The position numbers and the translations under genes are program-made. A stretch of DNA of 64,000 bases, taken from contig ML210160.1 of NCBI GenBank assembly GCA_004369085.1, forward strand, positions 242,532 through 306,531. Direction: 5' to 3'. This DNA comes from Coprinopsis marcescibilis (taxonomy: Eukaryota > Basidiomycota > Agaricomycetes > Agaricales > Psathyrellaceae). Position 1 is the first letter of the stretch; each line of letters starts with the position of its first letter. A model generated the notes under the pieces. The model saw nothing but the letters and a program-made list of their open reading frames with translations. It ran no database searches and was not told where the DNA came from. Positions 47,216 through 60,100 of the stretch are shown here, piece by piece.

Positions 47216-48085
47216 TTAATAAGAAACAGCGGAAACGCCTTCAGCAACTACTTTCCAAGAAGGCTCGGAGGTCAAGTCATCCCACCATCTGAAAGCGAAA
47301 TATTAACGCTGGCAGAGGTGGAAGGTATTCGGAGCAGCCAGCTTACCTCTTCACGTTGGGGAACTTGTCGATGGAGCTGTTGCCAGCAGCGAGGAGCCTG
47401 GCGCCGTAAGGAAGGTGGAAGAGATCGGCAAGGGTTGGTTCCTGTGTACGAAAGCCAGTAATGAGAAATAGATTGCTTGGGGTAGATTGTGAGTACAGAC
47501 GTCTCCAGCGAGGTACTTGTGGCTCGCGAGGATCTTATCATAGGCGGCAAGCTTTCCTTCAAGCTTCTCGGTGTGAGCTTTCACGATCTCCTCGTTAGGT
47601 TGTAGTCTAGCCGGTCGATTAGTACGCTGCCACGACCTGGTAGTACATCCGTACTTACCCCTTGAGGAGCTTCTCAAAGACGATGCCAGATACATAGGGA
47701 TCGAAGTTGGAGGTCTCAATAGATGCGGCTTGCTCAAAGAGGGCTTTATTTTTTAGATCCTTGGGGATTAGTTCGCGTCCTTGGCCAGCATACTTCTCTG
47801 CGATGTAGCGAGAGATGGCACGGCTCTCGTAGATGATGAAGCCGTCGTCATCCTGTGTGAAAAATGTTAGCCTAATCGGCTATACCAGCTATCTGGACCT
47901 ATCGATGAACGTACGAGGTAAGGAACCTGTCCGAAGGGTTGCTTCTCCAGGAACTCGGGGGCTTTGTGCTCTCCCTTTGCAAAGTCAAGCACGATGAATT
48001 CAAAGTGAGCTTTCTTCTCGTGGAGCACCACGGCAACGCGCTTAGTGCAGGTGGAGATGGGGTTTCCGTAGAGAGTCAAGACCAT
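47216..48085 (-). CDS. Glutathione S-transferase, phi-like (GST 2)
   Basis: Glutathione-conjugating enzyme. The N-terminal half starts MVLTLYGNPISTCTKRVAVV and reaches KQPFGQVPYL and, after an intron, DDDGFIIYESRAISRYIAEK. The helical half has GQGRELIPKDL, FDPYVSGIVFEKLLKG, KLAAYDKILASHKYLAGD, PTLADLFHLPYGARLLAAG and WWDDLTSEPSWKVVAEGV, ending SAVSY. The candidate catalytic Ser/Thr/Cys cluster (STCTKR) differs from the SPNVQR of GST 1. Splice sites keep the frame to TAA at 47216-47218. It is a close duplicate of GST 3 (51.1-52.0 kb): exon layout, most residues and parts of the upstream region match. Confidence 0.92.
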
Positions 48086-48197
48086 TGTGAGTGTTTGGGT
48101 TGGTGGGGGTGTTGGTTTTTGGTTGGGAGGCTGTAGATCTGGAATTTGAGACTTGAGCAATTAGAGTGCTTGTTATTCTCAGCTCATATTCTAGCAT

Positions 48198-48204
48198 CTT
48201 TATA
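48198..48204 (-). promoter_or_regulatory. TATA box of GST 2
   Basis: The minus strand reads TATAAAG, about 115 bases before the GST 2 start codon. The equivalent position upstream of GST 3 has the same element. Confidence 0.5.
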
Positions 48205-49042
48205 TGCCTCGACACCTTTTACCTTGGGAATACATCCCGTAAGTCTATTATCCACAGGATTTCAAATGGGAACACTCGACACCGTTTGGAATATATGAAA
48301 TGTCAAAACACATCGTCAAGCATCATTAAATTGACTCTTGTGACTTGGATGTGATTGGAAACAAACATAGATATAGGGGATCGCTTGAGCAGAATTTAAG
48401 TAAGGATTAGATATAATGGGGGACATTGAATTATCAGGAAGCGTAACGCCCGTTAGACGTCGGACAGCGATGCTTCGAATCTAAGTGTCTCTCAGAAGAA
48501 TAAGAGTCAAACGTCAGCGTGGGGGCAGGAATTACGATTGGTAAGTCGACTTTGATCCCAGTTCCCCGATCTTCTGCGGATAGCCTCAATTCAGGTGAGC
48601 AAGCTGCTGACCCACCACCAACTATAATCTTGCATGATTATCATTCAACGTTAGGCTATGGACACTTGCCGCAAAGAGCAAATCCACTTGACCTGCCATA
48701 TGCCAGCGTTTTCTGCCTGTCGCTCGAGAAAGAAGACGGGGGAGCGTGTTTCTACATCGATACTGAATCCTGATGAGTGCGCAGTGCGATCGGCTGTTGC
48801 ACAGCTTCAAGTTTGCACCAGCATGTCGCATTTATCCTTGACGCGATGTTGTGTTCGCTCCTAGGTTCTAGTAATGGTGCAATACTACCTGTGGAAATCC
48901 GAAGTGGCATTAAACCCGCTCAAGCGCCCAAGGTTCACTCCAGTTGGGTGGCAGAATACAAATGCAACGGGCGCTTAGTGCCATCAATTTGAGGAAGGGC
49001 GGTCCGGGATCCCTGGTGCGCACGGGCCACCCTGTCAACGAC

Positions 49043-49049
49043 TGAGTCA
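49043..49049. promoter_or_regulatory. AP-1/Yap1-like site TGAGTCA
   Basis: A palindromic TGAGTCA lies between the GST 2 and reductase genes. Such sites bind bZIP stress regulators in fungi. A single 7-base match can be chance. Confidence 0.25.
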
Positions 49050-49682
49050 GCTGATCATGCCAGTTTCTGAGTGTGAGCTTTGAAGTTTGGAGTCTGGACG
49101 TTTCTTTCTCAGTCTCGCCAGGTCTCAATAATGAACAGCCCAAAGCTTGGAGCTTGAAGATCGATCTGAATACCTAGGTGCAATGACGAGGCATTTAACC
49201 AGGCCCCAAGTGACAGAACGTGCAATTTCAGCCAAATTTCAGAAACGTTAAATCCGCCTCCAACGAATTTTGTACGAGCTGGTTGCAGGAGAAAGTGTTC
49301 GGTGTATGTCGCTGACATTTACTTTAGGGATTCACGTATATATACGAGTGTGCTTTGGATGAGATGCTCGGCGGGTTTCACTCGTTCGAACCTCTCTTCT
49401 TAGAGTCAGTCTACCTCCTAGGATGCTGGGACCTCATCGGAATCGGAAATTTGAAACTGGTATGGGAGTGTAAGCATGCTTATCTCAAAACAAGGGTACT
49501 GACAAAGCCTTTCTATCTTTTCAATTTGCAGAAACCCAAAGAGGTCTCTATGAAACTTTGTCTTCTATGAACGACGGGCACAGTTGGTCCGAAATGGTGC
49601 AATTCCGGCAAAGATGACAAAGTGCTGACTGATGCTACGCACCTTGTCCATTGCTAATCCACTGGTGCATACTGCCAGGGGA

Positions 49683-49689
49683 TATAAAT
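49683..49689 (+). promoter_or_regulatory. TATA box of the reductase gene
   Basis: TATAAAT lies 65 bases before the ATG at 49748. Confidence 0.55.
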
Positions 49690-49747
49690 GCATGCAATTC
49701 CCATTCATGGTTCTTAAATTTGCCCCGCACAAAGGAGCTCCAGCGTC

Positions 49748-51043
49748 ATGCCCACTCAGAAAGCTGTCGTCCTCGAAAAGAAGTTAGGTTCCTTCCAAGT
49801 AAAGGACGTTGCACGCCCCAGCAAACCTGCAAAGGACGAAATACTGGTGAAGGTCGACGCTGTTGGTCTAAACCCCGTCGACTGGAAAGTCCGGAAATTC
49901 GGCATATACATCGATAACTATCCTGTGGTCCTGGGGACAGACATTGCTGGAGAGGTGGTAGAATTAGGAGAGAATGTCACAAAATTCGCCAAGGGTGATA
50001 AAGTGTACGAAACACCCGCTGCCTCTCTCATTCGTGGAGCATCGACTGACTGTTGACTGTTGGTGTATTTTTTACAGTTTCTTTCAAGGACGCCTGACCG
50101 ATGATAACGAACTCTCGGGCTTCCAGCAGTTTGCTAAAGCTGATGCCCTCACAACTGCCAAGGTCAGGTTGTCCGTATCGCGAGGTACTTGGAGCTTACC
50201 AACCCCCTATGACCTATTAGATTCCTCCCAACCTAACCTCTGCCCAAGCCGCCTCGATTCCTGTCGCGTTTACAGCTGCATATGTTGGGTTGTACGCAGC
50301 GAGCCCCAATGGAGCAGGGTTTGAACCACCCACCACTTCCTCCAGCAAAGGGAAGTACACTGGTACCCCAATCGTAATACTAGGCGGGTCGAGCTCAGTG
50401 GGCCAATACGGTGCGTTTTCAACCTTCATATTGCGACATGGTCCAACTCTTATATCACCGCAGTAATCCAACTTGCCCATCTCTCGGGATTCAGCCCCAT
50501 TATCGCCACATCGTCCCTCAAGCACGGACAATTCTTGAAATCCCTAGGAGCGACCGACATCCTCGATAGGTCCATAACGCCTGCTGAAATCCAAGCAGCG
50601 GTGGAGCAGCGGGTTGGCGATTCATCTGTTAAATTGGTATACGACGCAATCTCGCTCGCGGATACACAGCACCTCGGTCTACAGCTGCTGGCTCCGGGTG
50701 GTCAGCTTGCCATAGTCCTGCTACCTGCAGTAGAACCCAAGGACGACAAGGCTATTATTGGAGTGGTGGTCCTGAAGACGTTGCCTTATTATGTCCGGCT
50801 ATTGCGTGATCTGTATGCAAATTCGCTGACTGGGTGGTTAGAAGATGGGTCTATTAAGGTACGCCCATTGACATACTCGGTTCTTCCAGTGCTCATACGC
50901 CTTTATCATTTTATGGCATAAAGCCAAACCGAGTGGAGACGCTACCGAATGGACTAGACGGAATCATGGAGGGTCTGAAACGATTAGAAGAAGACAAGGT
51001 CTCTGGTGCCAAGCTTGTCGCCTTACCGCAAGAAACCGCTTGA
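49748..51043 (+). CDS. Zinc-type-ADH-like NAD(P)H reductase
   Basis: Medium-chain dehydrogenase/reductase related to the fungal toxD/enoyl-reductase group. The GroES-like half reads MPTQKAVVLEKKLGSFQVKD, GLNPVDWKVRKFGIY, YPVVLGTDIAGEVVELG and KFAKGDK. The nucleotide-binding half has AQAASIPVAFTAAYVGL, the cofactor loop TPIVILGGSSSVGQYG and, after an intron, VIQLAHLSGFSPIIATSS, KSLGATDILDR, KLVYDAISLADTQ and LAPGGQLAIVL. The tail is PNRVETLPNGLDGIMEGLKR. Structural zinc cysteines are absent, as in quinone-oxidoreductase-like members, so a zinc-independent NADPH reductase is likely. Six or so exons; TGA at 51041-51043. It lies between two glutathione transferases, which suggests a detoxification role. 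Confidence 0.88.
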
Positions 51044-51126
51044 AGCACGTTCTAGCCGACAATGCATGTATATTAGAAAGTCCCAGCACTACAAGATCGT
51101 TTGTTTATTCATATACACTCCGCCCT

Positions 51127-51998
51127 TCAATAAGCAGCGACAGAGGAAACGCCTCCAGCGATGGCTTTCCAAGAAGGCTGGGAAGTCAAGTCATCCCACC
51201 ATCTGGATCGACAAATCAGCACCAGGGATCGATGGTATCGGAAAAGGTCAATTACCTCTTCACGTTGGGGAACTTGTCAATGGAGTTGTTGCCAGAAGCC
51301 GGGAGCAGGGCACCGTAAGGAAGGTGGAAGAGATCGGCAAGGGTCAGCTCCTGTGTACAATGAAAACCAATGGTGAGAAAGGAATCGCCCAGGGGCAGAG
51401 TGGGGGTACATACGTCTCCAGCGAGGTACTTCTGGTTGGCGAGGATCGAGTCGTAGACGGCGAGCTTGGCTTCAAGCTTCTCGGTGTGAGCTTTCACAGT
51501 CTCCTCGTTCGTTTGCTGTCCGTGGAATCTAGTTGATCGATCAGTACGATGATCGGCTAAGACCAGGTGACCACACTCACCCCTTGAAGATCTTCTCGTA
51601 GACGATGCCAGATGCATAGGGATCGAAGTTAGACCCCTCAACGGAGGCGGCTTGCTCGAAGAGGGCCTTCTTTTTGAGATCCTTGGGGATCAGTTCGCGT
51701 CCTTGGCCAGCATACTTCTCTGCGATGTAGCGAGCGATGGCACGGCTCTCGTAGATGATGAAGCCATCGTCATCCTGCGTCCAAAAGTCAAACCTCAATC
51801 GCTTTCTAAACCAATGGATGGACGTACGACGTAGGGAACCTGTCCGAAGGGTTGCTTCTTGAGGAACTCGGGGGATTTGTGCTCGCCCTTTGCAAAGTCA
51901 ATCGAGACGAACTCGAAGGGGACTTGCTTATAGTGGAGGACGTTCGCAACGCGCTTGGTGCAGGTGGAGTTGGCGTTTCCGTAGAGAGTCAAAACCAT
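51127..51998 (-). CDS. Glutathione S-transferase, phi-like (GST 3)
   Basis: Near-twin of GST 2. It starts MVLTLYGNANSTCTKRVANV and reads KQPFGQVPYV, DDDGFIIYESRAIARYIAEK, GQGRELIPKDLKKKALFEQA, FDPYASGIVYEKIFKG, AKLAVYDSILANQKYLAGD, LTLADLFHLPYGALLPASG and WWDDLTSQPSWKAIAGGV, ending VAAY. The exon-intron structure is the same as GST 2. TGA at 51127-51129 lies only 83 bases from the reductase stop, so the two genes converge. Substitutions are spread along the protein and the frame is intact, so both copies are probably functional. Confidence 0.92.
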
Positions 51999-53064
51999 TG
52001 TGGATGTCTAGGTAGATGAGGTTGGGAGGGTTATGGAGATGTAATATGAGGAAGAAGAGTGTTTGTTATCTTCAACCCATCGTAGCAACCCCTTTATATA
52101 CATCACTACCTTGCACCGTGCGGGTGCCTACCCCAATAGTATCGGGTGAGCCCACACTGCATGACGGCGAAGCATACGCACGATACACTTGGTAATCCTG
52201 ACGACAGCTGACAGCATCCGAAGCGAACATGAGAGGGAATACACCTCGTATGGGCCACATTCCGGCGAACGGCGCGAAACATTGTTCTAGAGTCTTCTAA
52301 AGGCCTGTATACGGCGTAAATCTACACCCTTCCCGGCTTCGAATGGGAAACTTGACACCTATTGGGAGTATCTAATGATTTGACAAATCACTGTGTTAAG
52401 CATCATTGAATTGCACGCTTACGAAGTGATTGGAACCACTTGCTGAGCATGGTCATAGGGTCCGCTTCAGGGGAAATTGGGCAGCAATGTCAGCGTCAGA
52501 AACATGATATTCTAACGTCAGCATCGCTACATTAAAGTTGGTTTCCAGTTTTCCGGTGGTTTGCGGAGAGCTTCAACTGAGCTGAGCAGCTGCTGCTCCA
52601 TAATCGACAACCATAAATAGCATTGGATTATGCAAGATGTCCCAAGCTTGTCAAAACTTAGTCTTCAACCTTTCCCGAGCGTCGGGGGAGAACAAAATGA
52701 GGCAGAGGAACATCGAAATGGGGCTATAATGATGCCGGCAGCCCCCGAATTTCAAATTAGAAAATCGTTACTACGTACCTCACATGCCAGTACTATCGCT
52801 AAGCAGAGCCAGTAGTCTATAAGCAGCAGAGCCAATGCAATCCGCTTACGCGCCAACATTGTTAATGTACCAACAATGCTGACAATGGTATCGCAAATAG
52901 ATTAACGAAAAAAGACGATTGTCTAGTACAATACAAGGTAGTGCTGCGGTAACGTCAGAAGATAGATAGCGAGTAACAATAGTCCCAGGTCAAATCAAAA
53001 TATCGGAAAAGAAAATTTACGTGTGTAAGTTCACCATAAGCACTTTAGAAAAAAGATTAATGTT
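51999..53064. promoter_or_regulatory. Upstream region of GST 3
   Basis: Holds a minus-strand TATAAAG (52092-52098). Blocks about 52378-52436 and 52561-52600 resemble the upstream region of GST 2. GTCAGC motifs occur near 52491 and 52516. The distal end is the 3' flank of the ABC transporter gene. No gene is supported. Confidence 0.5.
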
Positions 53065-56000
53065 CTAACGCTTCTCCTTGACGTAGAAGTGGAGGACGAG
53101 GAAGCTGGCGGTCGTGAAGACGGCAAAGAATATTGCGAGCAACGAGATGTTGGGCCACCAGAAGCTCTGAAACAGGTTGGTGAGCAGCCATCACAAGACC
53201 ACATGTCAAATCAACTCACCTGCGCACGGAGACCAAACACCGAGAGGATGGTTGCTGCAGGAACGTCCAATTCGACGCCATACTGGAAGAAAAAAATAAT
53301 AAGCATCATTCATGCCCACGTGCTGGTTCAAAAATCGACATTATTACTCACCTTCACTTCTTTCAACTGGAGATACCTTAGTTCGTTCACAGCCAAGGCT
53401 TCGAATGCTGCGTGGAAGAACGAAATGGTGTGCAACCATCGGAACGCTGGTGCAATCGTGTCACGGTTGACCAACAGCCCTGTGAACAGCAGATTGAAGA
53501 GCATAACGAGGGTGCCGACCAAGCTTGCCACGCTGACCGATTCAAAGGCAATAGAGAGCAGGAGGACCACGCTGGCAGTCGTTAGGTTGAACAGCACCAA
53601 GGTCAACATGAACTTCCAGAAGCCTTGAACAGTAGGGACAAGTCCAACGAGGCCATAGACGATGCCACCAAACATGAGAGGAGGTACCAATCGCAGTGGT
53701 AGGATGTCGAAGAGGACCTTGGAGGAGAAATAGGTGAACGAGGAGTAATAGCCGTTGGACCTGGTACAACAATGGTGATGAGAACTCTGATCGTGAAGAA
53801 GGTAGGACGGGTTACCTTTCGCGCATGAAAAGGATACGTTCGTTCGCAAAGAGACCCAAACTCGAGAGGCAAGAGAAACCAAACAGGGCCAGGGAGAAGA
53901 AGAAGATCCCCAATCGGTTCTGGAACCCAGCAATGTCATTCCTATAGTCGACGGGGTCAGCACATTTTCATCCTGCCACAAAGAGCTACCACTCACGTCA
54001 CATTGTGGAAGAACAGACCGCAAATGACTACAAAGTAGAAGACGGGTCAGCTCCCAGAATACACAAATGCCCAATCAACAAAAACTCACTCGCAAGAGCA
54101 ATAGCAGACGAATAATGCGCGGCAAGCAACGCAGGATCCCGATACAAATTCTTGAATGCTCTGCCGCTCAAGATCCTGAACTGCGTGAGCCATGTCGCCC
54201 GCTTCCTCCCTCTCAACAACGATGTCTCCAAAATCGCATCAACAGGTTCGTCCGTAGCCAATCCAGGACCATGGTTAGTACCATTACCGTTGGCATCGGC
54301 GGATCTCTGCAGCGCCTTCATCTCCTTCTTGATTCCTTTGGCTACGTCGCTGGAAAAGTAGGCTTCCACCAAGCTCTCCAGGGTGGGTACCGCATGGGCT
54401 CCCGGAACACCAGCAGCATTTGAATCAAATATGTTGAGAAGTTTATGTGCGTTTTGCTTGAAGGCCGTGAATTTGCTGGAAGAGGAATCAGGGGAAACAG
54501 CGGCCGTGGCATCAGTGCTGGAGTCACCGATGGGTGCCGACTTCAGAGAGCGCACTGATGCGGGGACGGATTTGGGCGCAACAGGGAGACCGCGTTCTTC
54601 ATCGACAACGAGGTTGTCCCGGCTTGAACTAGGCCCATTCACGGAACTTGAGGAGGATGCGGACGCGTTGGTAACGGAGCTTCCTGATCCTTTGCTCGCG
54701 ATGGTGGCTTTCATGGTCAGATCGACTGCAAAGATGTCAGATTGGTCAGACGTGGTTCTTAGAATAGAACTCACTGAGGTAATCGGCAATGTTGAATCCA
54801 GGTGGGCATGGCTGTCCGATTTCGTCAAAGTATTCCTGGCACTTGGAGAATTCCCCAGAGTAGACGACCTTGCCAGAAGCAAGGACAAGGAGCTGATCGA
54901 ACAGGGCGACAATGTTGCTTCGGGGCTGGTGGATGGTGAAGACGACAGTCCTGTTGTAGTTCTGAGCGAGGGAGGCCAACGATTCGACGACGTTGTATGC
55001 GTTGTACGCGTCAAGGCCTAGGGAACTATCAGTATATGGAACAGTAAAAGATGCAGCACAACTTACCGCTTGTTGGTTCGTCCAGGAACAGAATCGACGG
55101 ACTGGTCACCAATTCGCAGGCAATAGAGACTCGTCGTTTCTCTCCTCCTGAAATGCTTCGACGACCTGTGAATCAATATATTCAGCCGGTGTTATCATGG
55201 TAGAGGATATCCCATACTAACCGGAAACTCCAATAGGCATATCCTTGATACCCAAGATGCCAAGCTCATTCAATGTCTCCAAAGTCCTGAACTTCTTGGC
55301 CTCATAGCTCATTTCCCGGGGCAGTCGCAACAAGGCACTGTACAGTACAGTTTCATAGACCGTGAGGGTGCCCATAAGGGTGTCCTCTTGGTCAACGAAT
55401 CCAACCACCTCTCTGAACTCGGCATTCGCAACTTCGCGTCCATTAACCAGGGTTGTACCGCTAACAAGGGTCCCTTTCTTGCGTTTGCGAGCAAGGATGT
55501 CGAGGAGAGTGGATTTGCCAGCACCCGAGGCACCCATGATGGCCATGATCTGGCCAGGCTTGACGCGTCCGGAGATATTTGACAGCAGAACGCGTTCGTC
55601 GTTGAGAGCGTAGGTGATGTCGTCAAAGTAAAGTGAGGCAGGGACGTGGTCTGTCATCAGTTTCGCAGCCTCGTTCTCGGGAAGTTTGATTGGTCCTTTG
55701 TCAGGATTGCTTCTACCGGCGAGCCAGATCACTAGCTGATAGTTAGCACATCGTCGTAGTCAAATAAAATGTATGTGCGTACCTGCAGAAGACAAAAGCA
55801 CAAAGGTCACGGCTCCAGCAGTGCTCAGAGCCAGCCACAACGTGTTGTCAGGCTTTGGTGGACGCTAGAGGAGTTGTTAGCTTGGTCAAACGAAATCATC
55901 AAGCACCTTTACCTCATATCCTGGCACTTGGGTGTAGTGAAGACATTCACCACCCTCACAAGACAGCGTGATGTACCCATCGCCGAAGATGCTCTCTATC

Positions 56001-57189
56001 AGGTCGTTCATGGCCGGTTCCTCGAACCTGCACCCTTGACCAGTCTTGCAGCTGAATGTAGCTGGTCCACGAATAGACTCGGTCAAGAACTCGCCGATAT
56101 CTATCAAACGACTGATCGGTGGATTGCTCGGGTTAGCACAAAGAACCACGTACCAACGCTTCCTTCCTCCCCACATATAAACCTTCCGGGAATGCAAGAG
56201 CACTTGACCTTTTCACAGTTGTAACTTGTGATGTTAAAGTCGTAGCCGGGTTCAACGGAGGATTCGCATTGGTCCAGGGCGCAGTAGAAGGACTCTACTT
56301 GCGCAGTCCAAAACTGGAATGCGCAGGTTTTGTCGGCCTTGTCGCAGCTGAATGTGACTTGTGGTGGTCGTTCAGGCAGCATATCGATGATCTTTCGGTC
56401 TGCAACACGTATTGGCATCTCGAAACGCGACTGGAAGAAGCGGGAACCTACTTGTAACGTCACACATTTGGTGGTTGCTGTAGACGGTTTCGCCGCCCTT
56501 GTAACATGTCATGTTGGCGACTGGCTCCCCGTCGTCTTCGTCTTCGCTGAGACCTCGCATTTCTTTGAGCATTTGCTTTACTTGAGTTGGCACGGGGAAA
56601 TTGGCGCAAGCGTCGTCGTTCTTGCAGACTGGGGCCATGAGTTCAGAAAGGCGGCACAACTATTCAAACTTACCGTTGCAATTAATGCCTCCCCAGCCTT
56701 CTTTACATTCACAATCCTTGCCATCTTCGCGTAGTCGTCGCTGGTCACCATCAGCGAGGGAGTCACATTCTGCAAAGTCTGTCAGCTCCTCGGATCGCCC
56801 CTCAGACGGTTGACATACGAGGGGTCAAACAATCGATCCCTCCCCACCCTGGTGGACAGTTACATTGCCCGTTGTATTCGTTACAGTTCCCATATTGTCC
56901 GCAAGTAAATGCTGGCAATAGGCAATTAAAGCAAGGCGGGCAGTTCCCTGGCCCTCTTCCTGTAGCTCGAGTTCAGCGACGACACATCCCGATTTCCCAG
57001 AACTGCGTACTTGGTGCCATCAAGTCAGAATCCTATCGTCATATAAGCCTTTATTGCACTCAGGACCCCTGAACAACGCACCGAAAGCCCATAACTCGTG
57101 TCTTGAGGATTCCACGCGGTGGTATTCCGCTTCGACTCTACGGTAGTGATGGCTGCTGAAAGCAGCAGAAGCAGTGACACTGGTAACAT
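53065..57189 (-). CDS. ADP1: ADP1-like ABCG transporter with EGF-like ectodomain
   Basis: ABC half-transporter of the ABCG/WHITE type, like yeast Adp1. A signal peptide ([19 protein letters not shown]) precedes a cysteine-rich ectodomain with two EGF-like units ([20 protein letters not shown] with GWGGIDC, and [22 protein letters not shown]). More paired cysteines follow, then a membrane segment ([20 protein letters not shown]). The ATP-binding domain has Walker [12 protein letters not shown]-loop [10 protein letters not shown], signature [12 protein letters not shown], Walker [13 protein letters not shown] and the H-loop in TIHQPRSN. After a Ser-rich linker come about six membrane spans, ending [13 protein letters not shown]. 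Many short introns were placed. Start is ATG 57187-57189. The transported substrate is unknown even for yeast Adp1. Confidence 0.92.
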
Positions 57190-60100
57190 TGACTCCTATG
57201 AGTTGAATGTGTTCATCCACCCTTGGCGTTGTGGACCGTTAGACGTTGGCGACTGTGACTAGTTGACTGGTGACGACGAGTACGGTAACGGGAACTCGCC
57301 CCACGGTTGGCTTGTGGTCCGAACATGCCGGATCCGGAAGTTCCCAGGGCTCCGGACCATGCAGCAAAGTTCCTTTGCCGCAAGATTCCTAAGTCACCTG
57401 CTCGGTTTCTAGTGGCCCACGACGTGAAACGTTCTCTAAAACGGTTGCGAATCTCTAAAGTCACAGGGATGAGGCCTAGGTCTCATTGCCGAGATCTCTT
57501 TAAAAAATTACGACCATATCCATCGGCGAATCTCACTCAACTTTGGCACGCCAAAATCCAAATCGTGGGCCTCAAAGAAAAGAAAAATCTCAAAACTCAA
57601 ACTGGACCTTCAAGACACGACATTCTGATACGCATGTGCCCTTTGAACGAATTTAACTCATCAAGACACTCTCGTCGCGAATATCTCACTCTGGGGCACA
57701 GTTTGCGTTCCGTCTTGCTATTGCTCTCCGGTCCCAGCAGTGTTGTGCGTAGTTTATCTTCTGGTTAAAGTTACGGTTAGTGATGGGTTATGGGTTAATA
57801 ACACCGTCCAAGGCCTCCATATACCTGCGCAAGACCAGAAACAGCGCTAGTATTGTAGAATGTGTGGGCTACTTAATGGTGTGGTTTGGTACGCAAATCA
57901 TTTATTCTGGATAATGCCTTTGTCTAATGAGATGGTCTCCGAGATTGTCTTGTTGCTGACGAGTTCCTCCATCATTCGTCTACACTACACGCTATTCAGG
58001 TGTGTGATGACCGTTTACTTATGAAGACTCGGAGGATTCGGACGACTGGACATGTTCCACACGTTCGGGGTTCTCGGCTATGCATTTTCGCTGGATTGAA
58101 ATGCACAAATCGCATCTCAACTCTGGATTTGGCTCTAGGTTATTGTCAACATTCACACCCTTGGGAGATCTCCCTGCCTCTCTGATACACGTTCTGATAA
58201 CTGACCGGATAGTGTTTCACGTTCTCGAATTAGCTGGTGACCAAGACTGTGATTCTTGGAAATCTAGTCTGTTAATGCCGCCGAAGCTGCAGCCATTGCG
58301 ATTGTCTTCCCAGGAATCTACTTTGTCTTATTTCTTGCTCAGTTTCTACTGGGCACGACTAAATGCGGAATTTGCCTTCAGGCCTACTGGACGACTTGGG
58401 ACCGTTTCCTCGGGTGTTTTGTGGTGCATACATTCGTACAGCATATTCCTGATATTCTCGCCTTTTCTAAATCGAAGATTGACGCCAATGGTATGTTTCG
58501 ATCAACGCTTTCTCGCAAATCAACTGCGGACAACGATCTTCTTTCTTGTACGCTGAAAACAGACGGTGTGTATGCCCACAGTCATTTCGTGATCACAGAC
58601 GCTGACACCCAAGAATGTTTCTCTTCCATTCATTTCGGGTTGCAAAATGTGACGTTATCCCCATATCCCCGGCAAACACCAAACCAAATCGACGTCCACC
58701 CCTCAAGACGGTACATTCTGCTGTACAACTTATACTCCAATCATCACCGTTGGCCATCACTAGTGCGTTTTGAAGCTGCGTCTGAAACATTTCATTCGCT
58801 GTACACCCGCATGACTATCGAATCTTTGGTAACTAAACCCTAAAATTTTCCTCTGGTTATCCCGTCAGGACCTTCCAAAACAACACATTCAACACGATAT
58901 GCAAGAAATCGGGTGCACTTAGTCAGTCCTAATTCCTCCGGGTACTTGGACACACACCTACGCGCTACGACAGTACGAACAAGGAAATACTCCATCATTC
59001 GCTTATTTTTCAACGCAGAGCCCCTGACTATGCAAGTGTCCGCCGTGTGGTTGCATTGGAATGTCATTGGATGGGTCTCAAGGTCCGAGGAGGACAGATG
59101 CCATTTTTGGCAGCTTGCCGAAGCACCAAGTCACTTAACAACAGCAAGGTACGTACAGATGAAAATTTCCGCACCAGTCCAGCTGGACCCGTAACCGTTA
59201 CCTTAAGATCCCCGTCGGTTCTTCAAAGTTGGTTACTGACTCCGTTCTCCATAATGAAACAGACACAACCTCGGACTTTGTTGACCATTCGTACAGGAAT
59301 AAGTTGGGAATAAGCGTCGGCGCTGTGACTGAAGTCAATGCGAATGCCTCGAGGCAGTCATGAAACACGCACCCAAGCATTGTAATCCCCTTCTCCATTT
59401 TTCCTACAGCAAAGCGAGGTGATACGAACATGATCGACAGCATCCCCTCAATCGGACAATCCATGCCCACATCTTGGAATCATCATTATGCAGAAGAAGC
59501 CCGGAGAACGGGGTTATTCACGGTGTTTCGAAAGGGGTTGAGAACGAATTGCGTTACCACTGGTGTTAATTGTGCATGGGTGAATGACGCGAACTTCCAT
59601 CGCATGGCAGGAAAGACGTCAGTTTCCCCTCTATACCCGCAAGTGGACCTCGTATCAAGGAAGAACAATGGCACTGACAGGGAATCGTGATATATCAGGT
59701 ACCTTTCCCGCTTGATCGCCAACCGCCTGAATGCGTCTGAAACTTGATTCATTGACTAATGACGTTCTCTTCTATCTTTCAGGAAAGCCATCGGTCAATT
59801 CCTTGTGACCTTGCGTCCAACCTTTTCGGTCAGTCTTCTTTACCCGGCCCCTAAACAAGATCAACTTGAGAGTCGGCGATTGGTTTTTGGGGAACTGAAG
59901 CGAGGACTCCGAGACGAGGCCCAGATCCAAATATGTGGGTCCCATGTTGGAAGTTTGAACATTTGACTTAATACTGATGTAAAACGTCCAGTTGGCGTGT
60001 CTCGTGGCGACCAATGTCCATCCGTCCAAGTGAAGGAGCTTAGTACAGTGCAGCTGTGCAAAAATGTTACGTTACCGTTCACTCGAAGCGGCACGCACCG

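Larger units (their letters stand above)
48086..49747. promoter_or_regulatory. Divergent upstream region of GST 2 and the reductase
   Basis: 1.66 kb between the divergent start codons of GST 2 and the alcohol-dehydrogenase-like gene. It contains a minus-strand TATAAAG (48198-48204), a TGAGTCA AP-1/Yap1-like site (49043-49049) and a plus-strand TATAAAT (49683-49689). Two blocks (about 48300-48362 and 48571-48610) resemble sequence upstream of GST 3. No gene is supported. Confidence 0.5.
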
